64,000 bases of DNA, taken from NCBI GenBank assembly GCA_003255065.1, contig QAOA01001066.1, forward strand, positions 246,900 through 310,899, in the 5' to 3' direction. The notes under the pieces were generated by a model, which was not told the DNA's origin, ran no database searches, and saw only the letters and a list, made by a program, of their open reading frames with translations. A program made the translations under genes and the position numbers. Within the stretch, counting starts at the first letter, position 1; every line of letters starts with the position of its first letter. The stretch comes from Cercis canadensis. Its lineage: Eukaryota; Streptophyta; Magnoliopsida; Fabales; Fabaceae. Positions 1-10,361 of this stretch are shown here, piece by piece.

Positions 1-330
1 GTTATTATTATTTTTTCCCTTTGTGTGTAAAAAATATATATATTTTTTCATATTATTTGATATACGTGTGTCTCATAATAAAAATGATGTATAATAACAA
101 ATTTTTTATTCAAATTTAAATAAGGTATTTTTTAAAAAATAACATAAATTTTAAAGAAAGTAGCATTTGAACTAAATATGAAGAAGTAAGATTCTTAAGA
201 ATGAATATCCAATTTTTTTATAAATGTTTATAGTCAACTAAATATAAAGGGTGATTCCTCTCAATATTGTACATTTGCATCTTACTTACGCATCTATGGC
301 ACTTTTGAAAGAATTTTCATAACTCGGTAG

Positions 331-743
331 TTTCTTTTTTTTTACTTTTCCTGTTCATTGTCGAATTTTGACATGCATTGGGGTGACGAATTTTCACTGA
401 AGCTTCTTTACAATATCACATTTTGGGGTTTCTTTTTTTTTTTTTTTTATCTTTTTTCCTTTATAGCTTCAAGTGTCGAATTTTGCCATTCTTGGGTGTC
501 GAATTTTGCCTCCATCTTCTTTCAAGTGCTGCATTTTAAGCCTTTTTTTTTTATGCCTTCAAGTGTCCAACTTTGGAATAGTCTTGAAGTGCCAAATTTT
601 GCCTTGGACCATCTTTGGAGTGTCGACACTTGAAGCTATGAAGAAAAAAAGAAAAAAAAAAAAAACTCATAATGCGACACTGTAAAGAAGTTTCAGTGAA
701 AATTTGTCACCCCAATGCATGTCTAAATTTGCCAATAAACAAG

Positions 744-774
<31 letters not shown>
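331..774. repeat. Foldback (inverted-repeat) element, right end lost in the gap
   Basis: The stretch from about 331 to 480 is repeated in inverted orientation at about 611-770. Both arms carry the same series: a T-run with acttttc, then gacatgcattggggtgac, then cactgaa.cttctttaca, then a long T-run and tagcttcaagtgtcga. The middle holds tandem short units of the type gtgtcgaattttgcc. This is the structure of a long-TIR MITE or foldback transposon. The outer right end runs into the A-run and the N gap, so no target-site duplication can be checked. Long hydrophobic open frames here come from the T-runs and are not genes. Confidence 0.6.
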
Positions 775-1447
775 NNNNNNNNNNNNNNNNNNNNNNNNNN
801 NNNNNNNNNNNNNNNNNNNNNNNNNNNNNNNNNNNNNNNNNNNNNNNNNNNNNNNNNNNNNNNNNNNNNNNNNNNNNNNNNNNNNNNNNNNNNNNNNNNN
901 NNNNNNNNNNNNNNNNNNNNNNNNNNNNNNNNNNNNNNNNNNNNNNNNNNNNNNNNNNNNNNNNNNNNNNNNNNNNNNNNNNNNNNNNNNNNNNNNNNNN
1001 NNNNNNNNNNNNNNNNNNNNNNNNNNNNNNNNNNNNNNNNNNNNNNNNNNNNNNNNNNNNNNNNNNNNNNNNNNNNNNNNNNNNNNNNNNNNNNNNNNNN
1101 NNNNNNNNNNNNNNNNNNNNNNNNNNNNNNNNNNNNNNNNNNNNNNNNNNNNNNNNNNNNNNNNNNNNNNNNNNNNNNNNNNNNNNNNNNNNNNNNNNNN
1201 NNNNNNNNNNNNNNNNNNNNNNNNNNNNNNNNNNNNNNNNNNNNNNNNNNNNNNNNNNNNNNNNNNNNNNNNNNNNNNNNNNNNNNNNNNNNNNNNNNNN
1301 NNNNNNNNNNNNNNNNNNNNNNNNNNNNNNNNNNNNNNNNNNNNNNNNNNNNNNNNNNNNNNNNNNNNNNNNNNNNNNNNNNNNNNNNNNNNNNNNNNNN
1401 NNNNNNNNNNNNNNNNNNNNNNNNNNNNNNNNNNNNNNNNNNNNNNN
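775..1447. other. Assembly gap (673 N)
   Basis: An uninterrupted run of N. It is bounded by poly-A on the left and poly-T on the right, so the gap may have been opened by a hard-to-assemble homopolymer inverted repeat. Confidence 0.99.
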
Positions 1448-1469
1448 TTTTTTTTTTTTTTTTAATAAT

Positions 1470-1710
1470 ATCATTTTATTAAAAATTTTATGATATTATA
1501 TATATATATATATATATCATATTATATTATCGTGGTAAATATAAATAATTTTTATATTTTATTTGATATAAAATTAATTTATTTAATTTTTTAAATAAAT
1601 TTAAAAATAATTAATTTGTATATATGTTGTTCACACATTAGTTATTTTTATGTAGCATTACATATAACAGAATATCTAAAAAACTTTCTTATTTTATTAT
1701 TATGAGAGAT
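1470..1710 (+). repeat. AT-rich dispersed repeat, copy 1 of 3
   Basis: About 240 bp that can be aligned by eye with 26,230-26,490 (same strand) and 32,560-32,800 (opposite strand). Shared landmarks in order are a tatgatattatata stretch, taatttttatattttatt, a run like tttaaataaatttaaaaatagtta, ttgtatatatgtt.ttcacac, a tatgacatac-like stretch, and a final atatctaaaaaac. No coding potential. Probably a non-autonomous transposon of unknown class. Confidence 0.6.
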
Positions 1711-3826
1711 TTTTCCAAGTCGTAACTTAATATCAAAATTATATATAAAAGGGTTTTAATTCAATAAAATTTAAATTATAATAATTATATTAATATAGTA
1801 ACATAAGATAATCCATATATAGTATTAGTCTGTTATTATTATGAAGGTAGAGGGAGACAGCATAGAGAGTTAAGTGGAAGAATTGTTGTGGGTAATACCA
1901 AAGCCACCGAGTGAGTGTGTTGTTTAGGCTTTCGATCTAGTTCTAGTTCTAGAAGTCAGCGGCGGCGGCATATAAAAAAACCATGTACATTGTTGAATTG
2001 TTTCATACGGTGGGGCGGCGCCGCTGACTTATCGTTGAATTGTGTTTTTGTTTTTAGTGTATGTATGATAGAAGGAATAAAATAGTAAAATTTTAGGAAA
2101 TAAAATTTATTTTGTATTAAGTATGTTTAGTTATAAAAACATTATAAAAACAAATTAAGAACAATTATTTAGAAGAATAATAAAAAGATAAATATTTTGG
2201 ACTTTTTTTTTATTATTATTATCAATTCCTCCTCTCTTCAAAATTTCTTTCTCTTTCTTGTCTTAAATTGCTAGTCATTTATGAAACACTGAAACGTGAA
2301 AAACACATTCCCTTGCAAAAAACACATACCAGCAAGTTTTGCTTGTTTGTTTTTGTTACAAAATACGTTGTTTCGTGTCAAAAAGGGCTTTGAAATGCAT
2401 TGATGGCCAGCAATTAGTGGAACGACGCTGCTTAGGAGATTTAGAAATACCACTTAAATAGAACAACGTCGTTTCGCTTAAGTGACATTTTAAAATGCCA
2501 AAAAAATGATGCCATTTCAATTCTGAAACCCTTTTTCTCCCAACCTGAATTCATATCAGTTTCATAAGGCAAAAACATAAACCACTCAAGCAAAAACTCC
2601 AAATTTCCTCTTCCTTCTTTTCAGTGCTGCTCTTCCATTGCTTCACCAGTCACTTTTTGTTGCCATAGATTGAATGATGGGTCGATTGAAGCTTGTTTTC
2701 TTTGCACCTTTGAGATAATGTTTAGAGAATTTCAAGAAATTTTATTTATATATATGACATGGCATATTTGTATATCATTTTTTAAAAAATAACTATATCG
2801 ATGTTTTGTATCGTACCAGATATGAAACTCGTACCCGTATCTGTACAATATAGCTAATCATACTAAATATAATAAAGAGCAATATTTACCTTTATTGTTA
2901 TTCTTTTAAAAAAAATAATACTCCTTTAATATTTTACCCTTTTATCACTTATCAAACATCCATGGGAAACTATGTTTACTTTATCCCTCAGTCCTCAGCT
3001 GACGTGAGAAAGGGGCAGTCGATTCAACCCAGCTAAAGCCCATCCCATTCTTTATCTTACAATCTGATTCTGATCCTTCAAGTTCAAGCTATCAACTAGA
3101 AAGTTTTCTGTTGAATTTGGGCCGGGCTCACCTCACACGGTAGTCAGAGTCTTTATGATCGTTGCTCATCAACGAATGTTTGAATACAACCTTCAAAAAA
3201 AAAAAAATGCAGTATTCTCATTAGATAAGTTGGGCAACATTTTACTTTAGTTATATGCCATCCAATCTCATCTCGACACGTTGACCCCAGAATTGGAATT
3301 GTAGAACTTATTAAAAAAAACCATTAAATTACGAGCCATGCAATAATAAAGTTTTTGTGCTAATTGAAAGGATTGGCCAACGCAGAATTGTTAATCCCAT
3401 TACGCACGTAGCATCAAACTTTAACAGCTAATGCTTAAATGCTTTTGCAATTTCTAATATAATATAGACAAACATCATATAGCTTAGTTAGTGTTTGATG
3501 TTGTTTCATGGCTTTTGATTTCTTTGTAATATAGAAATTAACCAACTTGCAGCGCTCCTATGAAAACTACGTATGAGTTATCTCCACAACTAGTGGCCAT
3601 TATTTAAAGTGCCTGATCTACTGCCTCTTTCTTTTCCTCTGTCAAATTAAAAACTGCAAATGTGCTTGTAGCTACTCATAATAGTAATCCCGGATTTCTA
3701 AATTATAATTTCTTTGCTACGTACGCATAGAAGTTGTGTAAGATGTTCCCTCCCCTGCCCAATCACACTTAGGATAACTAGTCCTCATTCACACTAATGC
3801 GCATGACATACCAAATAAAATTGAAT
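1711..3826. other. Intergenic region, no gene recognised
   Basis: AT-rich DNA with no supported exon. The only notable structure is a GC-rich 12-bp inverted repeat, 1953-1964 against 2019-2030, described separately. An open frame at 2271-2453 on the minus strand has no recognisable motif and is not called. Confidence 0.6.
1953..2030. other. GC-rich hairpin in AT-rich DNA
   Basis: AAGTCAGCGGCG at 1953-1964 is the exact reverse complement of CGCCGCTGACTT at 2019-2030, with 54 bases between the arms. The surrounding kilobase is strongly AT-rich, so this GC-rich pair stands out. Function is unknown; it may be the remnant of an inserted element. Confidence 0.5.
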
Positions 3827-4354
3827 GGTTAAAATGTACCGTAACTTCTTTTAGTTTGGATGAAATTTAAATCTTGTCTATATAATTTTTATTTTTTTTA
3901 AGTCTTTATAGTTTGAATTTTTTTTTTAATTAGATCCATGACGTCACCCCCGGTTATAACTTCGTCAGTTTAGTATTGATATGACAAACGACTTGTCTAT
4001 GTGGCAATAAAAGAAGCTGACATGACGCTAAAGTGGCACAAAAATTGTCACCTCATCATATTTCATTTTCTTCCATTCTCTCTCTACATTATTCTTCCCT
4101 TCTCTCTCTCTCTCTATCTGTAAGAAGAATGAAAGCAATTTTTGTGTCACTTTGGCGTCACGTCAATTTTTTTTTTATTGTTACATAGACAAGTTGTTTG
4201 TCATGTCAACACTAAACTAACAGAGTTATAATTAGGGGTAATAGCATAAACCTAATTAAAAAAAATTTCAAACTATAAAGACCAAAAAAAAATAAATTAT
4301 AAGGACATGATTAAAAATTCGCCCAAACTATAGGATTTGTAGTACATTTAAATG
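3827..4354. mobile_element. Mutator-like MITE with 9-bp target-site duplication
   Basis: A 528-bp element with imperfect terminal inverted repeats of roughly 230 bp. Both arms contain tctttatagtttgaa, taattag, then a gttag/tcag tttagt.ttga.atgacaaac stretch, cttgtctatgt and gtggcacaaaaattg-like sequence. The element is flanked by the identical 9-mer AAATTGAAT at 3818-3826 and 4355-4363. Long TIRs with a 9-bp duplication are characteristic of Mutator-like elements. There is no transposase, so it is non-autonomous. The centre holds a CT-rich stretch at about 4070-4120. Confidence 0.75.
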
Positions 4355-4548
4355 AAATTGAATTATAGTATACTGATTTGAAGTATAATATACATATATA
4401 TAGTTGGCACCAGCAATCTCAATGGAGGGTTCGATAGATGAGAACATATATAAAATTGGCCCCAAAAAAAAAGGTGGGTTGCAATGCAACCTGTTCTAGA
4501 TAACTTGAAAAAGAGGCCAATCTTATTTAAGACTTTACATATTGGCAA

Positions 4549-5106
4549 TGTTTTAAAAATCGGATCGGTAAGCGAACTGTTTTAGAATATGAGCACCGGT
4601 TGGACCAAACAGTCGGATCAGTGACATCATAAATATAATTTTTATATAAATATAATATTTAATGTGCCTATTGTATATTCTAAGTTATAATAAATACATT
4701 TTTATGTAAATTTGTTAATAAAATTAAAGTTAGCCTAGTGGAAAGTGTCTTTTCTCTTCCTTGGAATGAGGGTTTGAATCCTCTTATAGCCAATATTTAT
4801 CCATTATACAATCTGAATATGAATAAGTAAATTATAATGTAAATTTATTCACAAAATAAAGATTGGTTTGATGGTTCAAGTCTTTTATCCCATTCTTTTA
4901 GGAAGGGGGTTTGAATCCCTCGATGAAATATTCTTAGATTTTCTTCAAAAATATGCAAGTTTGAAAAAAAAATAAAATCAATGAACCGTTTGGTTATGTA
5001 AAACTGGACCGATTCATCGGTTTAACCCTCTAATCGAACCGGAATTCAGACTGGACACTGGTTGAACCGGTCGAACCTCCAGGTTAGGTCCGGTTTTTAA
5101 AACACT
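4549..5106. mobile_element. MITE-like element with internal tRNA-like box pairs
   Basis: The ends are inverted copies: atgttttaaaaatcgg near 4550 and the reverse complement of ccggtttttaaaacact near 5105, followed inward by cggt/accgg-rich sequence. Inside are two related units. At 4734 there is TTAGCCTAGTGG, close to a tRNA A box, and GGTTTGAATCC at 4771, matching a B box. A second unit at about 4861-4920 has a weaker A-box-like part and again GGTTTGAATCC. Neither folds into an obvious complete tRNA. No clear target-site duplication was found. Confidence 0.5.
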
Positions 5107-5629
5107 GCATATAGGGTGAGGTAAGTTAAGCTAAGTAGTGAGCAGTGAGGTATATCATGTCCAACTGTGCAGCCTCCATTTGTTTCCACCTAATAATCAG
5201 GGTTGACCTGGCATCAGTTGTGGCAATAATGGTTTATGGAACAAGAGCACCACCGACACTAATACACTAAGATATGTAACGTCCACTTTCTCCTTTCCAT
5301 ATCCCAAAATAAAGCATTGTTATAAGTTTTTGCGCACCACTATTCCCTTACTGTCTTCTAAACCACTCTCTTACAATAAGATAATGCAAATTGTAGCAGC
5401 ATGCAACTTTGGGATTAACTATGTTATGTTTAGAACGTTTATATATAACACGTAAGGGAGGAGATGGTGGTGCATAGACCAAAGATTCCAAATAAAGAAA
5501 GAAGATCGATGACATTATTTAATTAGTTGTGTGAGTGAGATAATACCCAATAGTTGGTTGTGGAGCCATAAGCATTAGTGAATAGTGACTGGAGAGAATT
5601 TGCACCACATGCGCGCACACATTCAACTA
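5107..5629. other. Intergenic region upstream of the 71-codon gene
   Basis: No exon is supported here. It is the probable promoter region of the small gene at 5721. I see no further recognisable element before the TATA box. Confidence 0.5.
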
Positions 5630-5637
5630 CTATAAAT
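5630..5637 (+). promoter_or_regulatory. TATA box of the small gene
   Basis: CTATAAAT lies about 30 bp before the ATG at 5659 and 90 bp before the ATG at 5721, a normal place for a plant TATA box. It implies transcription starts near 5660, right around the upstream ATG. Confidence 0.5.
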
Positions 5638-5658
5638 CCCCTCATCGGGGGACTCTTG

Positions 5659-5718
5659 ATGTCCAACAGGCATTTCTTATTGTTACTCACAATTTTAGTT
5701 AGTTTGTTGATTTTGTAG
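5659..5718 (+). other. Upstream reading frame, signal-peptide-like (19 codons)
   Basis: ATG at 5659 opens a frame encoding MSNRHFLLLLTILVSLLIL and then TAG at 5716-5718. A short polar start followed by a hydrophobic run looks like a secretory signal peptide. The stop is two bases before the ATG of the 71-codon frame, which is in a different frame (offset of 62 bases). It may act as an upstream ORF, or be the broken first part of a secreted-peptide precursor. Confidence 0.45.
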
Positions 5719-5720
5719 AC

Positions 5721-5936
5721 ATGTCTTCCATTGGGGCGAGTTCAGCTGAAATTTATGTTATGAGGAAGAGGCAGAAGGAGAAGATGAAAAGAATGGAAGA
5801 GGAGAGAATAAGAAGAGGAGATGTGGGTGATCCTCAAGAGAGGAAGCTAGGTAGTTCTAGTGCAGGAAGGAGTAACAAGGTGCATCCAGGTGGAGAACAA
5901 GGAGCCACAACACCCATTAACGCTAACCCAGCATAG
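5721..5936 (+). CDS. Small protein of unknown function (71 aa)
   Basis: A single-exon frame of 71 residues with a TATA box upstream and an A at position -3 of the ATG. The frame upstream is closed by a stop at 5700, which fixes this start. Residues about 15-33 are very basic and charged (RKRQKEKMKRMEEERIRRG); the C-terminal part is rich in Ser, Gly, Pro and Thr, with GRSNKVHPGG at about 49-58. I see no signal peptide, membrane segment or Cys within the frame. I do not recognise the family. The general shape (basic middle, short Pro/Gly C-terminus) recalls plant peptide precursors, but that is only a resemblance. Intergenic DNA on both sides gives no functional hint. It could also be a degraded secreted-peptide gene, given the reading frame just upstream. 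Confidence 0.5.
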   Translation: MSSIGASSAEIYVMRKRQKEKMKRMEEERIRRGDVGDPQERKLGSSSAGRSNKVHPGGEQGATTPINANPA

Positions 5937-7221
5937 CATAACAGTGCCTTGGCATTTCTTTTGTAAGATACTGCATTTGTAAGTTTGAAATGTTTTTTTT
6001 ATCCTTGTTCAGTGTGTTTGTGTTATGAATGAAAGTTTGAAAAGAGTTTGTACCTCTAGAATTGGAATGATAGTAAAGTTTGGAGTGAGAGTGCTAGTTA
6101 ATTAGACAGTGCTTCAGCAACTTTTTGCTGAGATCTCTCTTATGTTGTTAGCAGATAGAATGTCTCTGGTTTTTCTTAGAGTATAATTTTTTTCTTTGTT
6201 TTTCTTGTATTACCTAAAAAAAGAATGAAAGCATCATCGTGTGTTTGGCATGGAGACAATGAATGATATATGAACTGTGTAATGCAAGATCGTAAGCTTG
6301 TATATTTTGACACCAAATTGCAATAAACACCCACTCCATTCCATATGTGTTTACTTCGTACTTAATTATTTAATTCATTATAGTTGAGAGCAACATACGT
6401 AAATCTTCATTGAATATGCATTAATTATCAACAACACACTACCTACTGACAAGTTTTTGTCAAGGGTGCATTAATAAGTATAAAAAATGGAGAAGCATTA
6501 ACAGTTCCTCAGTGAGTTCATTACTTTTTATTGTTGAAACATTTGTACATGGTTTATGAATCAATTATGGGTTAGAGAATGGAAATAATCATTTGATATA
6601 TTAATTAATGCTACTTAGGAGGGAGTTGCAATGATGAAAAATAATCTTACGTGATTATAGAAAAAAAAGAAAAGAACCGAAAAGAAGGAGACGTATAGGT
6701 AAACAAACCATTTCTTAGAAAAGGGAACATTTTATGGAAATCGAGTTTTGAAAAATACAATGTTATCTTGGAATTTGATATGAGTAGTTCCTATGTAATG
6801 TCAAGTAAATACTGAAATCAAATAGCATAAGCTGGTTTATGGCTGAATCAACAATAGATAATACTAGAGTCGTGTATAATTTGGCCGTTGAAATTTAATT
6901 GTCTAAAGAGGTAACGTCAAATTTAATAAAATGGTTTATAGTTAATTATAATTGGCTGGTTTGTTGACAGGCATTGTAGTAGTGTAGTGTCAATTTGCTT
7001 TTCTATTTATTATAATTAGTATCACAAGTAATTCTAGAAAGTAAGTGGTTAAGTAAAATTTCCATGAGAGGAAGTGGAGCAAGAGGGAAGCAAGAGAAGT
7101 GATGGATTTTACTTTTTTATTTTTTATTTTTTATGGAACATGCATCTAAGTCATTAGGTGAAAAACTCAGTTTAACAGAAAAAAAAAAGTCAACATCTTA
7201 ATAAAAAGATAAAAAAAAAAA
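5937..7221. other. Intergenic region, includes 3' flank of the small gene
   Basis: The first few hundred bases after 5936 probably hold the 3' UTR of the small gene. The rest is AT-rich with no frame, RNA gene or repeat that I can support. Confidence 0.5.
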
Positions 7222-7370
7222 AAATTAAGAAACTTTCATAATTACATCCACAACCCCAAAACTTAGGGATGAGTTTCTCATTTTTAACTTAAGACTACTC
7301 AGAACAACATTTACTTACCCCTAACTTAAGTTTTGGGTTTGTGGATGTAATTATGAAGGTTTCTTAATTT
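7222..7370. repeat. Compact inverted repeat (about 47-bp arms)
   Basis: The arm at 7222-7267 (aattaagaaactttcataat, acatccacaa, cccaaaactta) pairs with 7319-7370 on the other strand with only a few mismatches, separated by about 50 bases. The right arm reads cttaagttttgggtttgtgg and atgtaattatgaaggtttct. It is either a small MITE or a hairpin that could be transcribed. No target-site duplication is evident because of the flanking A-run. Confidence 0.55.
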
Positions 7371-7436
7371 ATTCAATACCAAATGTTAATGGGTCTGTGA
7401 CTTGGATATTGTAGTTCAAAAAAAAAATTATGCATT

Positions 7437-7812
7437 TATTATACTTTATAATTTAATCATCTATATATTACAATTTTTAAAAAATTAAAATTAAAAAAAA
7501 ATAGATAAGTAAAAATTACTAGACGTGTTAATAGCCCCACGTGGCCAACACATTCCAAGGCAAATACATTAGAAACAAGTAACACTTTGAAAACATGCCA
7601 CGCCACATTAGAACAGGCCGCAGCTGAAAAGTTTGGGAGAAAGTGAGAATAGTGAACACACTAATGGCCACGTGACACGTTCACATTAAACATGTCGTGA
7701 GACTATTGGCACGTCTAATGATTCTCACTTAACCAATTTTTTTTTTTTAATTTTAAATTTTTTTAAAATTATAATATTTAAATAATAAAATAATAAAATA
7801 TAATAATTGAAT
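7437..7812. mobile_element. MITE with imperfect long inverted repeats
   Basis: The left arm, about 7437-7545, reads inward through an A/T-rich tail, then ctagacgtgttaatag and ccccacgtggcc. The right arm, about 7660-7812, has the reverse complement: ggccacgtg, then actattggcacgtcta, then a matching A/T tail. There is no coding sequence. Each arm carries a G-box core CACGTG (7538-7543 and 7669-7674). The right two thirds of this element lie in the duplicated segment that recurs at 9839. Confidence 0.5.
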
Positions 7813-8049
7813 TTTTTTAAAAAAAAATATAATATCCATGTCAAAGTTGCAATGTTAGTTGCCTAAGTGGAGGATAGGGGCTTACCTAAAACTTCAACTT
7901 CAAGGTTTAAGACATGTCCAAAAATTCAATAAAAATAATAATAAGGAGAAGACATGTCCAACTACATGTCATGTCGAAAATAACTAACCGCAATATTATC
8001 ATAACTAAAAAAAAAAAAAAGGCACCCCTGCAGTTTGTATTAAGTTTGA
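7568..8049 (+). repeat. Direct duplication, upstream copy
   Basis: 482 bp nearly identical to 9839-10,310, starting at attagaaacaagtaac and ending at gtattaagtttga. The copy begins inside the MITE at 7437-7812 and runs beyond it through cctaagtggaggatagggg and a poly-A tract to gcacccctgcagtttg. Confidence 0.9.
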
Positions 8050-9838
8050 GGGGGATTTTAATTTATTCCAAGCAAAAATATAGGGTTATATAACCCCATC
8101 CTAGGTGGCACAGTCACCATCATTTCTTGTGCTATGTGCCAAATCTAATGGTGGATATTTATTTTTGATTACCTGTTAAGTTGGTCATTTCTCAACTTGT
8201 GTGACAGTATTAATGTGACCCACTAATTTAACTAAAATTGTGTTAGCACCCCACTTAAAATAACAATATATGTTAAACTTTTTTTTTAGTAATTAAATTA
8301 TGTTAAAGTTAAAAATACACAAAATATGATATTCCTCTTTATTTATATATTTTTCATAAAAAAATTTATGAAATTTTTTTAAAAGAATTATATTCAAATT
8401 TATATATAAAGATTCACAATTTAAAATAAAATTTTAAGCATGATAAAATTTAAAAATATACATTAATAAACAGATTAAGCTAAATGAAGAACAATAATAT
8501 AAAAAAACAAGTCAAAAAATTAAAGAGAGTAAATCTCACTCTCTTCTTCACTCTTCATATTTGCAAGTAGGATTTGCAAGTCCATGACCCGCTAACCAAC
8601 ATTTAAATTCACACAGTTAAACTTAATTCAGTTTTTAAATTTTTTATTACATTGTTAGTGTATGTATATTATTTGACAATGTGTCTAAAATTGAAATGAT
8701 ACTATATATATGAAAAAGATTATCATGCATGCTACTTCGTTATTTTGCTTTTAAATGTAATCTGTGTACAGTAAGCATGACCATTTCAATATACTGACAA
8801 TATATTAAATATTAAATAACAAATTGTGAAGCAAATAAGTGCAGGAGTCTAGATTAATATAAAAAATATATAATTTTGTGAAAATTTAATTTTTGTAAAA
8901 TCATCTAATGACTCGAGAAGAAGTAGCTGCAAATGGTTTATACATACTGAAGACTATCAATGATTAAATATTCAAAATAATATCTCACAATTTGAGTGCC
9001 ATAAAAAATCTAATAATGGAAAACGAAGAATGATGGTCCTTCTTGATTTGCATATGTTTGATCCCCACATTTGAGTTCCTCTTCATCTGAGATCAATTAG
9101 TTGTGAAATTGATGTGTATCGTCTCCATTTTACCTAGCAAATATATGGAAGAATTTAATTTGGTGTTATATATATTTTAAATAAACTTTTTTCACATTAT
9201 TATTTTCATAAAACGAAAACATGAATTATCGAGATCGTTGACATATTATATTTAAATTTTTTAAGGAAAATAATAAATGTAACTTATTTCGTCCTTAAGA
9301 TAAGTTGATAACCATGCATATTTTATACATTATATTATTATCTATAGCTAAGTTATAGTTAGGTGACAAAGACGAGCTCGGGGTTACTATTTATTCACTT
9401 TGCCAGTCCCATTATGATCATATAATAGTGAAAAAATAAAATGGAGGCCACACGCTGGGAGTTTTTTTTATGAAATTTACCAAGTTTTTTTTTTGCTCTC
9501 CCTATTCTACCTTCTGAATTTTTTTGAGAATTTTTGGATGTCCAAAATTATTTTTTCTCAATTTTTCAAAACTTTACACCATTAAAATAATATTATACTC
9601 TTAGAATTTCAGGCTTAAATTTTGTGTGTATGATTTTCACATAGTTAACAATGATATATGTGTAGTACTCTCTTTAGTGGTGATTGATGCATATTAAATT
9701 AATTATTGAACTATACATTACCAATTTCATTGCTTAAAGTGAGAATAATTGTGTAATAACTAAAACTAAGTTTTCTAGTTTTGGCAATACAAATAATTTT
9801 AGAGACATTTTTGCATGTGAATGTGGTATTCTCTTTAT
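8050..9838. other. Intergenic spacer between the two duplicated copies
   Basis: About 1.8 kb of AT-rich DNA. No open frame, RNA gene or clear transposon end could be supported. Confidence 0.5.
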
Positions 9839-10310
9839 ATTAGAAACAAGTAACACTTTGAAAACATGCCACGCCACATTAGAACATGCCGCAGCTGAAA
9901 AGTTTGGGAGAAAGTGAGAATAGTGAACACACTAATGGCCACATGACACGTTCACACTGAACACGTCGTGAGACTATTGGCACGTTTAATGATTCTCACT
10001 TAACCAAATTTTTTTTTTAATTTTAAATTTTTTAAAAATTATAATATTTAAATAATAAAATATAATTATTGAATTTTTTTTAAAAAAATATAATATCCAT
10101 GTCAAAGTTGCAATGTTAGTTGCCTAAGTGGAGGATAGGGGCTTACCTAAAACTTCAACTTCAAGGTTTAAGACATGTCCAAAAATTCAATAAAAATAAT
10201 AATAAGGAGAAGACATGTCCAACTACATGTCATGTCGAAAATAACTAACCGCAATATTATCAGAACTAAAAAAAAAAAAAAGGCACCCCTGCAGTTTGTA
10301 TTAAGTTTGA
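9839..10310 (+). repeat. Direct duplication, copy abutting the SDR gene
   Basis: 472 bp nearly identical to 7568-8049. It ends 51 bp before the SDR start codon, so it forms the proximal promoter and probably part of the 5' UTR of that gene. The G box of the first copy (CACGTG, 7669-7674) is CACATG here (9940-9945). Confidence 0.9.
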
Positions 10311-10361
10311 TTCAGAAAGTCAAGTCCAAGAGACGGTGACGGAGAAGTAAATCTGAAATCT

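Noticed and set aside
358-685. Open frames with Phe-rich hydrophobic peptides
   Set aside because: Produced by T-runs and short tandem units of the foldback element; no protein-like composition.
672-1493. Long open frames spanning the N gap, both strands
   Set aside because: They exist only because N codons are not stops; the real bases are homopolymer.
4734-4781. Possible functional tRNA gene
   Set aside because: A and B boxes are present but I could not form an acceptor stem or anticodon arm; treated as part of a mobile element.
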